From the NCBI GenBank assembly GCA_018654255.1, contig JABILX010000002.1:1-64000 (forward strand): a stretch of 64,000 nt of DNA, in the 5' to 3' direction. The first letter of the stretch is position 1, and each line of letters opens with the position of its first letter. The DNA is from Candidatus Peregrinibacteria bacterium (GTDB taxonomy: Bacteria; Patescibacteriota; Gracilibacteria; UBA1369; LOWO2-01-FULL-3). Shown piece after piece: positions 8,460 through 17,795 of the stretch. A program made the translations under genes and the position numbers. The notes beneath the pieces were generated by a model. That model searched no databases, was not told where the DNA came from, and was given only the letters and a program-made list of their open reading frames with translations.

Positions 8460-9920
8460 CTACAACCCCATCTCCTCCAAAACCCCTTCAATAGCCTCAA
8501 CCAAATTAGCCTCAACCCCACAAGAAATCCTAACCATTCCAGGAGTAACTCCCATTTCAAGTTGTTTTTCAGATGGGATTTCAGAATGAGTCGTCTCAGC
8601 AGGAATACTGTAATAAGACTGAGTAGCCCCAAGACTTACAGCCCCAACCCCAACACCAGTATTGATCATCTTATCAACAAACTCTTGAGCTCTTTCTTGA
8701 GACCCAAAATCGATAGTAACCATTCCGTTAGAAACAGTCTCAGGCACAAGAGGATTTCTAATTCGATCAAAAACTTCTTTATGCTTAGGACCTTCTTTTT
8801 CAATAAAATTGAAATCAAGCTCATAATCACAAGCAATCCTACACAATTTCTTTGCATTATAATTGCATTTATAAAGTCGCTCAGGAAGATCTTTTATACT
8901 CTCCAAGAAAATCTCAGCAACTCTAGCAGCCATATTCCCCCCACCAGTCATCCTCTGTCCAATATTCATATCACTCAACATAGCAATCTTATCAGCATCC
9001 CCAGATACAGAACCACCCATATCTTTACTCTCACCACCAATATATTTCGTCATTGAATAAACAACAAAATCAACCCCCAACTCCGCAGGCTTAACACTAA
9101 TAGGAGTAAACGTGTTATCACAAACCGTAACAGCTCCAGCCTCTTTCGCCGCAGCAACTATCAAATCAATAGGCATAACATCCAAAGTCGGATTATTACT
9201 CGATTCAAAATAAACCATCTTTGTTCCCACAGGCAAACCACCTGACATAAATTCATCCAAAGAAATGAACTCAACCTCTCTGTCGGTTTGATCCCAAGTA
9301 TCTAGGAGCTGAGCATAAGTCCCACCATATATACTTCCAATAACAGTTATTTTTTCCGCAGGTTCTTCCCCCACTACTTCATACCCATCTTTCTGCCACT
9401 CCGCCACCTTGGATCTCTTCACCAGCTCCTCCTCCCCTCCTTTTGCCATCTTCATCATCTCAGGATTTGTATATTGATGAGTCACGGCCTTGATAGCCGC
9501 AAGCCCAGTCGCAAAAACAGCAGTTTTCTCCGTTCCTTCCATTTCAGAAATCACATCCTCAAGAAATTCGATTTTTGGATTAGAAAATCTTGCATAAACC
9601 CAAACCTTTTTCAAAACTCTAGCCAATGCTTCATCAGGAATATCATAATCAGCAACTACCTCACTCATTTGTTCACGAACGCTCAAAACCAACTTATTCA
9701 CATATTCATCATATTCGGGTGGCAACTCACTAAGTTCCAAGTGAAAAGCCCTAGCAAGAGTTTTCGCATCAGGAAAAGCCTGCGTCACAAGCTGCTCCCC
9801 CAAAGCTCTGGAAATAACAACCGCATCATCAGCCATCTCTATCATCTCAGAATTAAGAGGAGCATTAACATACTCTCCAAAACCAGGATCTTGTGTCAAA
9901 TCTAAGGAAGCTTGATGCAT
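8460..9920 (-). CDS. Cys/Met-metabolism PLP-dependent enzyme
   Basis: This 486-residue protein belongs to the cystathionine gamma-synthase / methionine gamma-lyase fold. The PLP signs are the phosphate-binding ATGLAAIKA, the ring-holding Asp in CDNTFTP, and the Schiff-base Lys in YSMTKYIGG followed by GGSVSG. The C-terminal part ends in MVRISCGVEANLVEAIEGV, the usual family ending. It is about 90 residues longer than typical members (near 400), with an N-terminal extension that I cannot assign. Which reaction it does (lyase or synthase) cannot be told from sequence alone. No other sulfur-amino-acid genes lie near, so a scavenging or lyase role seems more likely than a full pathway. Confidence 0.85.
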   Translation of the reverse strand: MHQASLDLTQDPGFGEYVNAPLNSEMIEMADDAVVISRALGEQLVTQAFPDAKTLARAFHLELSELPPEYDEYVNKLVLSVREQMSEVVADYDIPDEALARVLKKVWVYARFSNPKIEFLEDVISEMEGTEKTAVFATGLAAIKAVTHQYTNPEMMKMAKGGEEELVKRSKVAEWQKDGYEVVGEEPAEKITVIGSIYGGTYAQLLDTWDQTDREVEFISLDEFMSGGLPVGTKMVYFESSNNPTLDVMPIDLIVAAAKEAGAVTVCDNTFTPISVKPAELGVDFVVYSMTKYIGGESKDMGGSVSGDADKIAMLSDMNIGQRMTGGGNMAARVAEIFLESIKDLPERLYKCNYNAKKLCRIACDYELDFNFIEKEGPKHKEVFDRIRNPLVPETVSNGMVTIDFGSQERAQEFVDKMINTGVGVGAVSLGATQSYYSIPAETTHSEIPSEKQLEMGVTPGMVRISCGVEANLVEAIEGVLEEMGL

Positions 9921-9996
9921 TTGTTAAATTGTTTAAAGGCGAAAAATATATCGTCTGATACTATATCTGTCAAACATTTAAGAAAATTAAGGAAAT

Positions 9997-10012
9997 TCGC
10001 TCTCTGTGAAAA
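9997..10012 (+). repeat. Left inverted repeat of the cassette
   Basis: TCGCTCTCTGTGAAAA; exact reverse complement of 11426-11441. Confidence 0.85.
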
Positions 10013-10056
10013 CATTTTTTATAATACGAGATCATATAGATCCCCATTGCCTCAAA

Positions 10057-10096
10057 GGCGACCCGGGAATCCATGTGTATAGGACCCCGAGCCGCC
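10057..10096 (-). terminator. Strong G+C-rich stem-loop after the MFS gene
   Basis: On the minus strand GGCGGCTCGGGGTCC pairs over 15 positions (three G-U pairs, one bulge) with GGATTCCCGGGTCGCC around the loop TATACACAT. It lies just after the transporter stop. The T-run after it is short, so it is a terminator-like or protective 3-prime hairpin that came with the foreign gene. Confidence 0.6.
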
Positions 10097-10110
10097 ACGA
10101 CGTGTGTGGG

Positions 10111-11355
10111 TCAGTAGACGGACTTCGTCCCTCCCAGCTTGATCGCAACCGGAAGTGTCAGGAAGGCCGGAACCATCCCAGCAACCATCCAGATGACCTT
10201 GTAACTGATGTAGTCGCTGTACGCGGTAAACACCAGCCCCGTCAGGATCGCAAAGATCGCAGCCGACAGATTCGTCGACGCAATCAGGATAGCAAACTTG
10301 GTCGCAGGCCCGTTGGGTCCTGCCCTCTGGGATGCCCTAGTAAAGAACATCCCAATAGCCCCGATGAAGAAGCCATCAGCAAACCCAGTCAGCGCGATGA
10401 TAGGGACAAGCACCCACCGACTAGTCCAGGCATTCACGTATCCAGAAAGCCCAAGGATCAGGTATGCCACAGCCAGTAGCAATACCGCAAAGCCCGGAGC
10501 CCCCGCCTCATCCTCAGCCTTCCCAGCCGAATACGCCCCCACAGCCGCGAAGACGAAGTTCCCGATCAGGAAGTACGCGATCTGGGTAGGCCCATAGCCG
10601 AGACTCAGTAGCCACGGCAGCCCTAGTACCTTGCCGATCGCGAACGTCAGGGACGACACGAACCCGAAGACAAAGAGCCACTTGGCAGCCTTGATCCACT
10701 GCCAGAGATAGGGCCAGTCGATCTGGGTACGCCCCTTTTCCTCCTCGTAGACCCGAAACCTATCCTTGAAGACAACCAGAGGAGCTAACCCGATCATCAC
10801 CACGAAGAGGGCAGCGAGCCCAAGCACCAGAGGCCAATTCGTCACAGGATCATCCCCCAGGATCAGGATCACGAGAGGGAATCCGAAAATTCCCCCGAGG
10901 AAACCAGCTGCCTCCATCCAGGTCCGCAGCTTGCCTCCCCCATCATCCCTGGTCAGATGGACAGCCCATCCGTCAATAGCCACGTCAGTCGACACACGTC
11001 CAAGGCTGCAGAGCGCAACCATGATGACAAGTGTGGAAAGCGAGAGCCCACCCCAATCGAACATTAGGGACAAGGCTCCAACGGCAATCGCCACCAAACC
11101 AATACTAACAAACACCCAGTTGTGGTACTTCCAGTACCAGTCCTGGATATATGCATTGATCGGCTTGATTGCCCAAGGCAAGTATGCCAGAGCAATCAAA
11201 AGACCCCCCTCGAGAGGAGTCCCCCCCGAAACGTACAAGTAGTACAACGTCGCATCCATGGTCAGAGCTCCCACAAACCCCAGAATGAAGTAAGTCAGCG
11301 GGAAGTAAGCCATAACCACCTTGTCATTGAGCACAGACTTCGTCATGAAACTCAT
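10111..11355 (-). CDS. MFS transporter (AmpG/PAT-like), laterally acquired
   Basis: This 414-residue protein is almost wholly hydrophobic, with about 12 predicted membrane helices. The first loop segment LAYLPWAIKPINAYIQDWYW resembles the AmpG/PAT branch of the major facilitator superfamily (lead Pro-W, K-P, D-W positions). AmpG relatives carry muropeptides or acetyl-CoA; the substrate here cannot be told. The gene is clearly foreign in base use (G/C-rich third positions), has a strong Shine-Dalgarno (AGAGGTGAT, 5-6 bases before ATG) unlike its neighbours, and ends in TGA. It lies alone inside the inverted-repeat cassette, reading away from the 11709 gene. Confidence 0.8.
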   Translation of the reverse strand: MSFMTKSVLNDKVVMAYFPLTYFILGFVGALTMDATLYYLYVSGGTPLEGGLLIALAYLPWAIKPINAYIQDWYWKYHNWVFVSIGLVAIAVGALSLMFDWGGLSLSTLVIMVALCSLGRVSTDVAIDGWAVHLTRDDGGGKLRTWMEAAGFLGGIFGFPLVILILGDDPVTNWPLVLGLAALFVVMIGLAPLVVFKDRFRVYEEEKGRTQIDWPYLWQWIKAAKWLFVFGFVSSLTFAIGKVLGLPWLLSLGYGPTQIAYFLIGNFVFAAVGAYSAGKAEDEAGAPGFAVLLLAVAYLILGLSGYVNAWTSRWVLVPIIALTGFADGFFIGAIGMFFTRASQRAGPNGPATKFAILIASTNLSAAIFAILTGLVFTAYSDYISYKVIWMVAGMVPAFLTLPVAIKLGGTKSVY

Positions 11356-11708
11356 CTCATCACCTCTTTTTTCATTGGGCCAAAATCGGCCGTTTTTTGT
11401 ATAGTTCTCTGAACCATTTTATATTTTTTCACAGAGAGCGACCCATCCATTTAACTTGGATAGGAAACCGCTCAACTGAATGATCTGTTTTAGCTCACCC
11501 AGGAGCATTTCCTTATCACAAATGGACAAGTTTCTCTCTGCGAATTTCCAAACTATTATTAGACTATATTTCAAGGAGCAAGACAAATCGGAATTTAGGA
11601 GTATAATTCTGAATCACCCTCCAGTAAAAAGCAACTTCTTTTGTTTGATAAAAGCCCCCTATCATAGTACGATCGCACCCAATCCAAAATTTCCTAAACC
11701 CTTCAAAT
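11356..11708. other. 353-base intergenic stretch
   Basis: The first part holds the transporter leader, a GGCC-AAAATC-GGCC motif at about 11381-11394 and the right inverted repeat. From 11442 on I see only A+T-rich sequence leading to the large ATPase gene. One short open frame (11480-11719) has a composition unlike the real genes and overlaps the next start, so I do not call it. Confidence 0.4.
11426..11441 (-). repeat. Right inverted repeat of the cassette
   Basis: TTTTCACAGAGAGCGA; exact reverse complement of 9997-10012. Confidence 0.85.
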
Positions 11709-14700
11709 ATGAGCGATAAAAAAGGCCCTCAATATCCCTCGATAGGAGATGTAGAAGAAACTTTAGATATAAAAGATTTAGACAAATTTGTTGGACTAGA
11801 TGAACAAGCGGCCCCAGACCTTTCAAAGACACCACGCAAGATTACACATCAACGCGCAATAGATTCTACTCGCCCACCAAACGAAATTTACCAAGGACTA
11901 AGCCCACATCAAAAATTGGCCTTCAGCTTAGATCACCTAGAACCAACTTCATTCTCAGAAACTCTAACCGGTCAACAAAAAGTTGTAATAATCAAATTCA
12001 GAAAAGAAGACCAAGACAAAGCGTTCGAGCTAATTAAAAGAGCTTCAGCCTCAATAGCCCCAGAAGCACAAACTACAAGATTCTTGGGAAATGGAAATGA
12101 AGACACAATTTCAATACCAGTAGTCCTAAACAATCCAGCCTTTCTAGGAAGAATTGTAAAAACCGCAAAAGCAGCAGGTTTAGACTTGAGAATTACACAG
12201 GTTGAAACAAACAAAGTCCCAAGTTTGAAATTAGGATCAAACCTGCTACTAATACACGAAGCCCTTCGTTCACCCGGAGAAGTCACAAAAGAAAAAGTCG
12301 ACTGCAGAAGAATTCCATCACCAGAAGAAGTAATAGAAGAACCACTCCCCTTCCCAACAAAAGAAGAACTATTGAAAGCAGAAGCTCTTAAACTAAGCAA
12401 AATTCCTCGAAAAGGACCAAGTAACTACCTAGTAGTAGATATTAGATCAATCTCATCCCCAGAAATTTTCAACCAAATAACAGATATCATTGGTGCATTT
12501 GGATCAGACAACACCCAAATCTTCCAATTCAACGGATCCCTAGTTGCAACCAACATCTCAGAACGTGCAGGAACTTCAATCAAAGAACTCCTAAGAACAC
12601 TTTCAGAAGCAACCGACAGTAAAGCAGTCCAATACTACGACCGAGGCGACATCAAAGGATCAAAGAACGGACTTTATATCGAAGGATTCCCAAGCCAAAA
12701 AAAATTAAACGAAATATATCAACATTCCATCAATTCTCACCGAGTCGGTATGAACGCATTCCTCTCAGATGAATTAGCTAAAAAAGTAAATATAGGAAGA
12801 GACGCCAGTAGAATAACAATGGAAACCACTCAAACCAGTATGGAAGGCCTATCCGAAATCACAGAAGTAAACGATAAAATTGGCCTAAACGATGAAGGAG
12901 GCCCAGACAGAGTAATAGGAAAAGTAAAAGAACGACAAGAATTAAAAGAAGCCACAAATCCAACTAAACAAACTCCACGCCTTGTAATAGTCGAAGGAGA
13001 AAAAGGTGACGGAAAATCATGCTTGATTGAAGAAATAAGAAAAATGAGAAAATCAATTTCAGTTCAATTCAATCCTGAAAAAGCAAACTCTTCATATTCA
13101 CAACTACAAGAATTCGCTATTCAAGCAGCAAGAGGCATCAAAGAATATAAAAATAAATTAGAAAACATTCAAAAAAAACCAGAAATTGATGACGACCTGT
13201 CAGCCATCCAATGGGAACTAGATCAAATCACTCCTTTAACAGATTTCGCAGCAGCCCCTACCCTACCAACCAACGATGACGAAGCTCAAGAACTAGTAGA
13301 AACAATCCTCTCAGCACTATTGACACAAGAGTCAGCACTGCTAATCATAGATGACTACCACCACATAGACCCAGACTCAGAGAAATGTATTGTAAGCTTA
13401 CTAGAAAGATTTTTGGGATCCTCAAACAACAAAGTTTTGATCTCAACCAGATCAGAACCACAAGAAACAACCCCAGCTCAAAGAGCATACCTGGAAAGCA
13501 TCGCTGCAAAGAAATTTGGACTCAAAAAAGTAGAGGTCCTCCCAACTCACTTCTTGAAAGAGTTAGAAGCCTTATTAGAAGATGGTGGTGACATAACCCT
13601 TTCTACAGCCTACCAATACATTTTTTACTCAATGCCAGTAGAAAAAAGAATGATATCAGGGACAGATACTCCAAAGACTCTAGGACACGGAGTCAGAGAA
13701 CTAGCAGAAGGATCAGGATCTCCACTGGAAATGGTTACAAACATAATTGCTCTGAAATACGACTTTGATAAAAATTTCATAGTTACAGCAGATACGATAG
13801 ATATCAGACAAGAAGCAATCGACAACCTAAAAGACGAAGGTGGTGGATGGGACATGAGAACGTTAAATGCAAAAGAAGTTGCAGAAAAACTAACACCACA
13901 ACAAAGACAGTTCTTAGCTTGTATCTCAATGATCGGATCAGAAGCAAGCGCCGAAAATCTAGAAACAATAGCAAGAGAAGTCTTGGGAATGGACACAGCA
14001 GGCCTAATCGCAGAATTAAGAGAAAAGAAATTCCTCAAACCAACTAGACTAAATGACGAAGGAAGGATATCTCATTTCAAAATAAGACACGACACTCTAA
14101 GACAAGCAATTCTAGAAGGATTCACAGATGAATCAAAAATAGACATGGGACCAAAGCTATTTAACAAATTTAAAGATCGAACAGACATCCCCGACGAAAT
14201 AAAATTCTCCCTACTTCAATACGGAATAACGGGGGCTAAAGTAACAAAAGACAAAGAGTTATGGGAACAGTATATTGAATATGCAAATCTAACACTAGAT
14301 GAAGCAACAGAAAATCATCAAAACAGTAAAACCTTCCACTTATCAGGAGAAGTCCTCGGAGACATAGACTATCCAAAAGGTGAACTTGCAACAGTCCTCC
14401 CTTTACTCCAAGGAAACATTCCAATTCCAAGACTATACATTCCGTTAGCAAAACTGATCGTAAAAGCGCTAATTGCTTCAGCAAAATCAGGTCTACAAGT
14501 CGGAAAATTCAACAATGTATACAACGTGGTAGCAACACTAGAAACAATCCATCATTTTCACTCAGATAACGTTAATTTCAAGATAGATCTAAATGAAATC
14601 CAAAGAATAGCATTCGAAGCAGCATACGCAGAAGGAAACCCTGAAATGCTAGAAAGATTTAAATCAGCAAAACCATCTGAAGAACAAGCTCTAATGCAAG

Positions 14701-15848
14701 AACTCAAACTAAGATACAGAACTTCAGAAAGAGCAGGAGGAGAAGAAAAGCTTACAAAAATAAAAGAGCTACTAGCCTACTATGACGAACAAGAATTCGA
14801 TGCTCTATTAGACGCAACCCCAGAAGAAACCAAAAGAATAGAAAGGCTACACGAAAGAATACAAATCCAAGCCACAATACTGGAAAGAAAATCCAGACTA
14901 ACATTCGATGACGATGTCGAACTTCAAATCCACGGATTTTCACCAAAAGAAATTTCAGAGTTGGAAAGAATCAAAAGAAACACTGAATATTTAAGAGCAG
15001 AACTAGAAAGAAATCCAAAATTGCTAGAAGATATCGACAAATTAAATCTATCTATTCAAGAAGGAGATCTTGCAGCTCTAACAGGAGACACAGACCAAGC
15101 CCTTTTGTCACTTACGGAAGGACTCAGAACCGCAAGAAAAATGGAAAATTACCATGTTGCCTTCACACTAGTGAAAAAAATTGGTGACCTACAAGTAATA
15201 AAAGGTCTTTCAAAACAAGACGAAGATGACATAAAAAGATTTCAAAGAAGCGATGCCCCAGATCCTCAATGGTTCGACAAAGCAATCGACACATATTCAC
15301 AAGGACTTACTCTACTAAAAGTACTAGGAAACGAAACATCTGAACACAACTTATTTCTCAGAATCCAATACCTAAGAGCAATTGCAAAAAAATGCCAAGT
15401 CTACACAAAAAGACTAACAACACTCAAAAAAACACAGGAAGACCAGGGGATCCTTGCAAAAATGGAACAAGAAATGACCACCCTTATGGAAAGTGCATTT
15501 GAAGAACTGAAATTCCTCGAGGATTCACCAGCTTTCGGACCCGCACTAGATGACCCAGAAGACGGCCCAGAAATAGCCTACTACATGACCTCATCAATAG
15601 GATACGTTCTCAACTTCAAAAAAACACTGGATAACATCAAATTGAGAGTCGAAGAAAATCCAACAATTGATCCAGATGAAACAATAATTCCAGATAATCT
15701 AAAAGAATTTAGATCAATGAGAGAGGACACTATCGAATCAGGAATCCAATTCGGATCCGTTCTAGAGGACGACAATTTAGAGGAAAACACGGACAAACAA
15801 ACCGGCCTCAATCACGCACAATCAATCCATCATTCAGAAGCAGCCTAA
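11709..15848 (+). CDS. Giant STAND/AAA_16-type ATPase with helical repeat C-terminus
   Basis: This 1379-residue protein has an N-terminal part of about 400 residues, then VIGKVKERQELKEA, which is like the Gly-Arg-x-x-E-L lead seen before AAA_16 domains. The P-loop GEKGDGKSCL is near residue 432, Walker B ALLIIDDYHHID near 543, and sensor-like KVLISTRSEP soon after. From about 800 to the end it is helical and TPR-like. This is the layout of STAND NTPases, used as large signal switches. The segment at about residues 240-360 could be a degenerate nucleotide-cyclase-like domain, as found before AAA_16 in other proteins, but I see no catalytic residues. It is a single-gene unit; the partner or trigger is unknown. 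Confidence 0.75.
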   Translation: MSDKKGPQYPSIGDVEETLDIKDLDKFVGLDEQAAPDLSKTPRKITHQRAIDSTRPPNEIYQGLSPHQKLAFSLDHLEPTSFSETLTGQQKVVIIKFRKEDQDKAFELIKRASASIAPEAQTTRFLGNGNEDTISIPVVLNNPAFLGRIVKTAKAAGLDLRITQVETNKVPSLKLGSNLLLIHEALRSPGEVTKEKVDCRRIPSPEEVIEEPLPFPTKEELLKAEALKLSKIPRKGPSNYLVVDIRSISSPEIFNQITDIIGAFGSDNTQIFQFNGSLVATNISERAGTSIKELLRTLSEATDSKAVQYYDRGDIKGSKNGLYIEGFPSQKKLNEIYQHSINSHRVGMNAFLSDELAKKVNIGRDASRITMETTQTSMEGLSEITEVNDKIGLNDEGGPDRVIGKVKERQELKEATNPTKQTPRLVIVEGEKGDGKSCLIEEIRKMRKSISVQFNPEKANSSYSQLQEFAIQAARGIKEYKNKLENIQKKPEIDDDLSAIQWELDQITPLTDFAAAPTLPTNDDEAQELVETILSALLTQESALLIIDDYHHIDPDSEKCIVSLLERFLGSSNNKVLISTRSEPQETTPAQRAYLESIAAKKFGLKKVEVLPTHFLKELEALLEDGGDITLSTAYQYIFYSMPVEKRMISGTDTPKTLGHGVRELAEGSGSPLEMVTNIIALKYDFDKNFIVTADTIDIRQEAIDNLKDEGGGWDMRTLNAKEVAEKLTPQQRQFLACISMIGSEASAENLETIAREVLGMDTAGLIAELREKKFLKPTRLNDEGRISHFKIRHDTLRQAILEGFTDESKIDMGPKLFNKFKDRTDIPDEIKFSLLQYGITGAKVTKDKELWEQYIEYANLTLDEATENHQNSKTFHLSGEVLGDIDYPKGELATVLPLLQGNIPIPRLYIPLAKLIVKALIASAKSGLQVGKFNNVYNVVATLETIHHFHSDNVNFKIDLNEIQRIAFEAAYAEGNPEMLERFKSAKPSEEQALMQELKLRYRTSERAGGEEKLTKIKELLAYYDEQEFDALLDATPEETKRIERLHERIQIQATILERKSRLTFDDDVELQIHGFSPKEISELERIKRNTEYLRAELERNPKLLEDIDKLNLSIQEGDLAALTGDTDQALLSLTEGLRTARKMENYHVAFTLVKKIGDLQVIKGLSKQDEDDIKRFQRSDAPDPQWFDKAIDTYSQGLTLLKVLGNETSEHNLFLRIQYLRAIAKKCQVYTKRLTTLKKTQEDQGILAKMEQEMTTLMESAFEELKFLEDSPAFGPALDDPEDGPEIAYYMTSSIGYVLNFKKTLDNIKLRVEENPTIDPDETIIPDNLKEFRSMREDTIESGIQFGSVLEDDNLEENTDKQTGLNHAQSIHHSEAA

Positions 15849-15858
15849 GTTCTCAACT

Positions 15859-16173
15859 CTATCTAGTTAGTCCACCCCAACTACCACCGATAGCTTGAGT
15901 TGCTGGATCTTCATATCCACCCCAACTACCACCGATTGATTCTAGACTAGTATCCAAAACTGGCGCTGTGTTTCGTAACTCTAACGTAGGAGCAGAATAA
16001 TCACGAAGAGTTGACGTTTCCATATGAGAAGGCGTGAAAACCTCGTAGAAGAACAGAAGTCCTACAGCAATACCTCCGAGAATCGCTCCAAGAAGGAAAA
16101 CCATAAGCACACGTGCTGAATGATGAGAACACTCACCAGAACAACACTCAGAAGATTTCTTTGTTTTTGCCAT
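15859..16173 (-). CDS. Small membrane protein with IGGSWGG repeats
   Basis: This 104-residue protein starts with a Cys/His-rich cytoplasmic piece (SECCSGECSHH), has one membrane helix (about residues 20-44, VLMVFLLGAILGGIAVGLLFF), and then an outer tail with two copies of IGGSWGG. The tail repeat is exact at DNA level over 21 bases. I do not recognise a family. The CCxxxC-HH head may bind a metal. It has its own extended -10 promoter and its stop faces that of the large ATPase 10 bases away. Confidence 0.55.
   Translation of the reverse strand: MAKTKKSSECCSGECSHHSARVLMVFLLGAILGGIAVGLLFFYEVFTPSHMETSTLRDYSAPTLELRNTAPVLDTSLESIGGSWGGYEDPATQAIGGSWGGLTR
15871..15936 (-). repeat. Two 21-bp exact direct repeats
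   Basis: The same 21 bases occur at 15871-15891 and 15916-15936, encoding the two IGGSWGG copies in the tail of the small membrane protein. This is a recent in-frame duplication. Confidence 0.85.
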
Positions 16174-16207
16174 TTTTGTTTTGTTTTAAATGATATTAAC
16201 CAGGTAA

Positions 16208-16216
16208 ATTATACCA
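16208..16216 (-). promoter_or_regulatory. Extended -10 promoter (TGGTATAAT)
   Basis: Minus-strand TGGTATAAT, about 35 bases before the start at 16173. A -35 is not clear. Confidence 0.55.
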
Positions 16217-16255
16217 TAAAGAGCCCTCCTGGTCAACCACCCCGCACCATCTCAA

Positions 16256-17200
16256 CTACATAACCAAGTTAAAAAGCCAACCAATCAAAACTATTCCAAC
16301 AGTGACAATTCCAAAGAAAATCCCCAAAAGCTTCAGACTCATTACCCTCTTCAAAATCATAGCTTCAGGAAGAGAAAGACCTGCAACCGACATCATGAAA
16401 GCAAGTGAAGTCCCAAGAGGAACTCCTCCAGCAGTAATAGAGAAAATAACAGGTGCAATAGTCGAACATCCCGCATATACAGGCACCCCAAGAAAAACAG
16501 CCATAGGCACAGCAAAATACTCGAATCGCCCCACATAATCCATGAAGAACTCTTCAGGAACAAATCCATGTATCACAGCCCCAAGTCCAATCCCTCCAAT
16601 AACATAAGGCACAAGCTTCTTGAAAGTCTTAAATCCTTCCTTGAAAGACCATCTCAACCTGAACTCAAACTTTCTAAACCTCCTAGACTCAGCAACTCTT
16701 CCTTTAGCCTTATCCAAAATAATTTCCTTCTCTAAACCGAGAGATCCTATAATCATACCAGCAATAACCCCCAACAAAATCCCAGAAACAGCATAGATCG
16801 CAGCCAACTTCCAACCAAAAAGACCACCCATAATCACAAAAGCCACTTCATTCACCAAAGGAGATGTAATCAAAAAAGAAAACGCCACTCCAAGAGGAAC
16901 CCTAGCCTTCAAAAACCCTATAAAAAGTGGAATGGACGAACAAGAACAAAAAGGAGTCATTGCTCCAAAAGAAGCAGCCAACAGATGCCCCAAACCAAAT
17001 CTCGCTCCCTCGACTCTCTTCCGGAATTTATCCGGATCAACATAAGTCCCAACAAAAGCAATCAAACTAACAACAAAAAATATAAGAACCAATATCTTGA
17101 GAACATCATAAACAAAAAAGTGAGCAGCTATCGTCAACTGCTCTCCAGCAATCATACCTAGCCAATCATAGACAACAACATCCGCTATATATTCAAACAT
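16256..17200 (-). CDS. DUF318 family permease (YraQ/ArsP-like)
   Basis: This 314-residue protein has about eight membrane helices and the family mark TPFCSCSSIPLFIGFL (about residues 80-95) followed by PLGVAFSFLITSPLVNEVA. The Cys-x-Cys-Ser-Ser segment is the DUF318 permease signature. Some relatives (ArsP) carry organic arsenicals; others have no known substrate. A second mark, VYAGCSTIAPV, is in the C-terminal half. A highly basic loop lies near residues 170-190. Its start lies 3 bases past the end of the dCTP deaminase gene, so the two are probably one transcript, although their functions have no evident link. Confidence 0.8.
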   Translation of the reverse strand: MFEYIADVVVYDWLGMIAGEQLTIAAHFFVYDVLKILVLIFFVVSLIAFVGTYVDPDKFRKRVEGARFGLGHLLAASFGAMTPFCSCSSIPLFIGFLKARVPLGVAFSFLITSPLVNEVAFVIMGGLFGWKLAAIYAVSGILLGVIAGMIIGSLGLEKEIILDKAKGRVAESRRFRKFEFRLRWSFKEGFKTFKKLVPYVIGGIGLGAVIHGFVPEEFFMDYVGRFEYFAVPMAVFLGVPVYAGCSTIAPVIFSITAGGVPLGTSLAFMMSVAGLSLPEAMILKRVMSLKLLGIFFGIVTVGIVLIGWLFNLVM

Positions 17201-17203
17201 GAT

Positions 17204-17749
17204 TTATTTGGTTAATTTAGCCTCCCCATCCTGATAAACTCTACTCCCCACCGACTTAGCTTGTCTTTGATATTTCCCAGCATATGGCTTATCCGCCGAC
17301 CGATCCATCTTACAAAAAACAAGCTGACAAACACGTCTTCCCGCTTTCAATTTAATAGGCAAAGAATTCGCATTATATAATTCAAGAGTAATTCGTCCCT
17401 CAAACCCGGGATCCACCCAACCAGCATTCTGAATAAAAAGCCCCATCCTCCCTATAGAACTCCTCCCTTCAACAAAACCAGTCAAATTATCTGGCAATTT
17501 CACGTACTCCATAGTCGTCGCAAGCAAAAAAGAATGTGGCGGAATCGTAATTTCATCGCCCTCAATCTCTCTATACTTTGGCTCAGAATCAAGTGTCAAA
17601 ATATCCGACGTATTATCATCCACAATCAAGTAATGAGTACCCAACCTACAATCAATCGACGCAGGTTGAATCGAGTGATCTGCAAGCGGCTCAACCACAA
17701 GTTCCCCTGAGGCAATCATCTCCTTCAAAGTACTATCTGACAAAATCAT
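17204..17749 (-). CDS. dcd: dCTP deaminase
   Basis: This 181-residue protein matches the dCTP deaminase/dUTPase fold. SIDCRLG is the early strand, GRSSIGRMGLFIQNAGWVDP holds the nucleotide and the catalytic region (Ser-Ser pair, then Gly-W-x-Asp-P), and GFEGRITLEL carries the catalytic Glu region. It converts dCTP to dUTP (or, in bifunctional members, to dUMP) in thymidylate supply. Length and motif order are normal. It lies upstream of the permease, and diverges from the Fur gene 75 bases away, so the same spacer may hold both promoters. Confidence 0.9.
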   Translation of the reverse strand: MILSDSTLKEMIASGELVVEPLADHSIQPASIDCRLGTHYLIVDDNTSDILTLDSEPKYREIEGDEITIPPHSFLLATTMEYVKLPDNLTGFVEGRSSIGRMGLFIQNAGWVDPGFEGRITLELYNANSLPIKLKAGRRVCQLVFCKMDRSADKPYAGKYQRQAKSVGSRVYQDGEAKLTK

Positions 17750-17795
17750 AAAATATTATTAAAAAGTATTGCGGAGAGAATATATCACTGCTATA

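Larger units (their letters stand above)
9997..11441. mobile_element. G+C-rich cassette flanked by 16-bp inverted repeats
   Basis: Perfect inverted copies of TCGCTCTCTGTGAAAA lie at 9997-10012 and 11426-11441. Between them sits one transporter gene with its own ribosome-binding site and hairpin. Two sampled 60-base rows inside are 57% and 65% G+C, compared with 37% in a row from the gene before. No transposase and no clear target duplication are seen. I infer a laterally acquired unit, perhaps moved by an element acting in trans. Confidence 0.55.

Noticed and set aside
10006-10597. Arg/Pro-rich frames on the + strand in the cassette
   Set aside because: They are shadows in a G+C-rich gene whose minus-strand product has clear MFS helices.
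9997-11441. Complete insertion sequence
   Set aside because: The only gene between the repeats is a membrane transporter; no transposase and no clear target duplication are visible.
11480-11719. 79-codon frame before the STAND ATPase
   Set aside because: Its composition is unlike nearby proteins and it overlaps the ATPase start.
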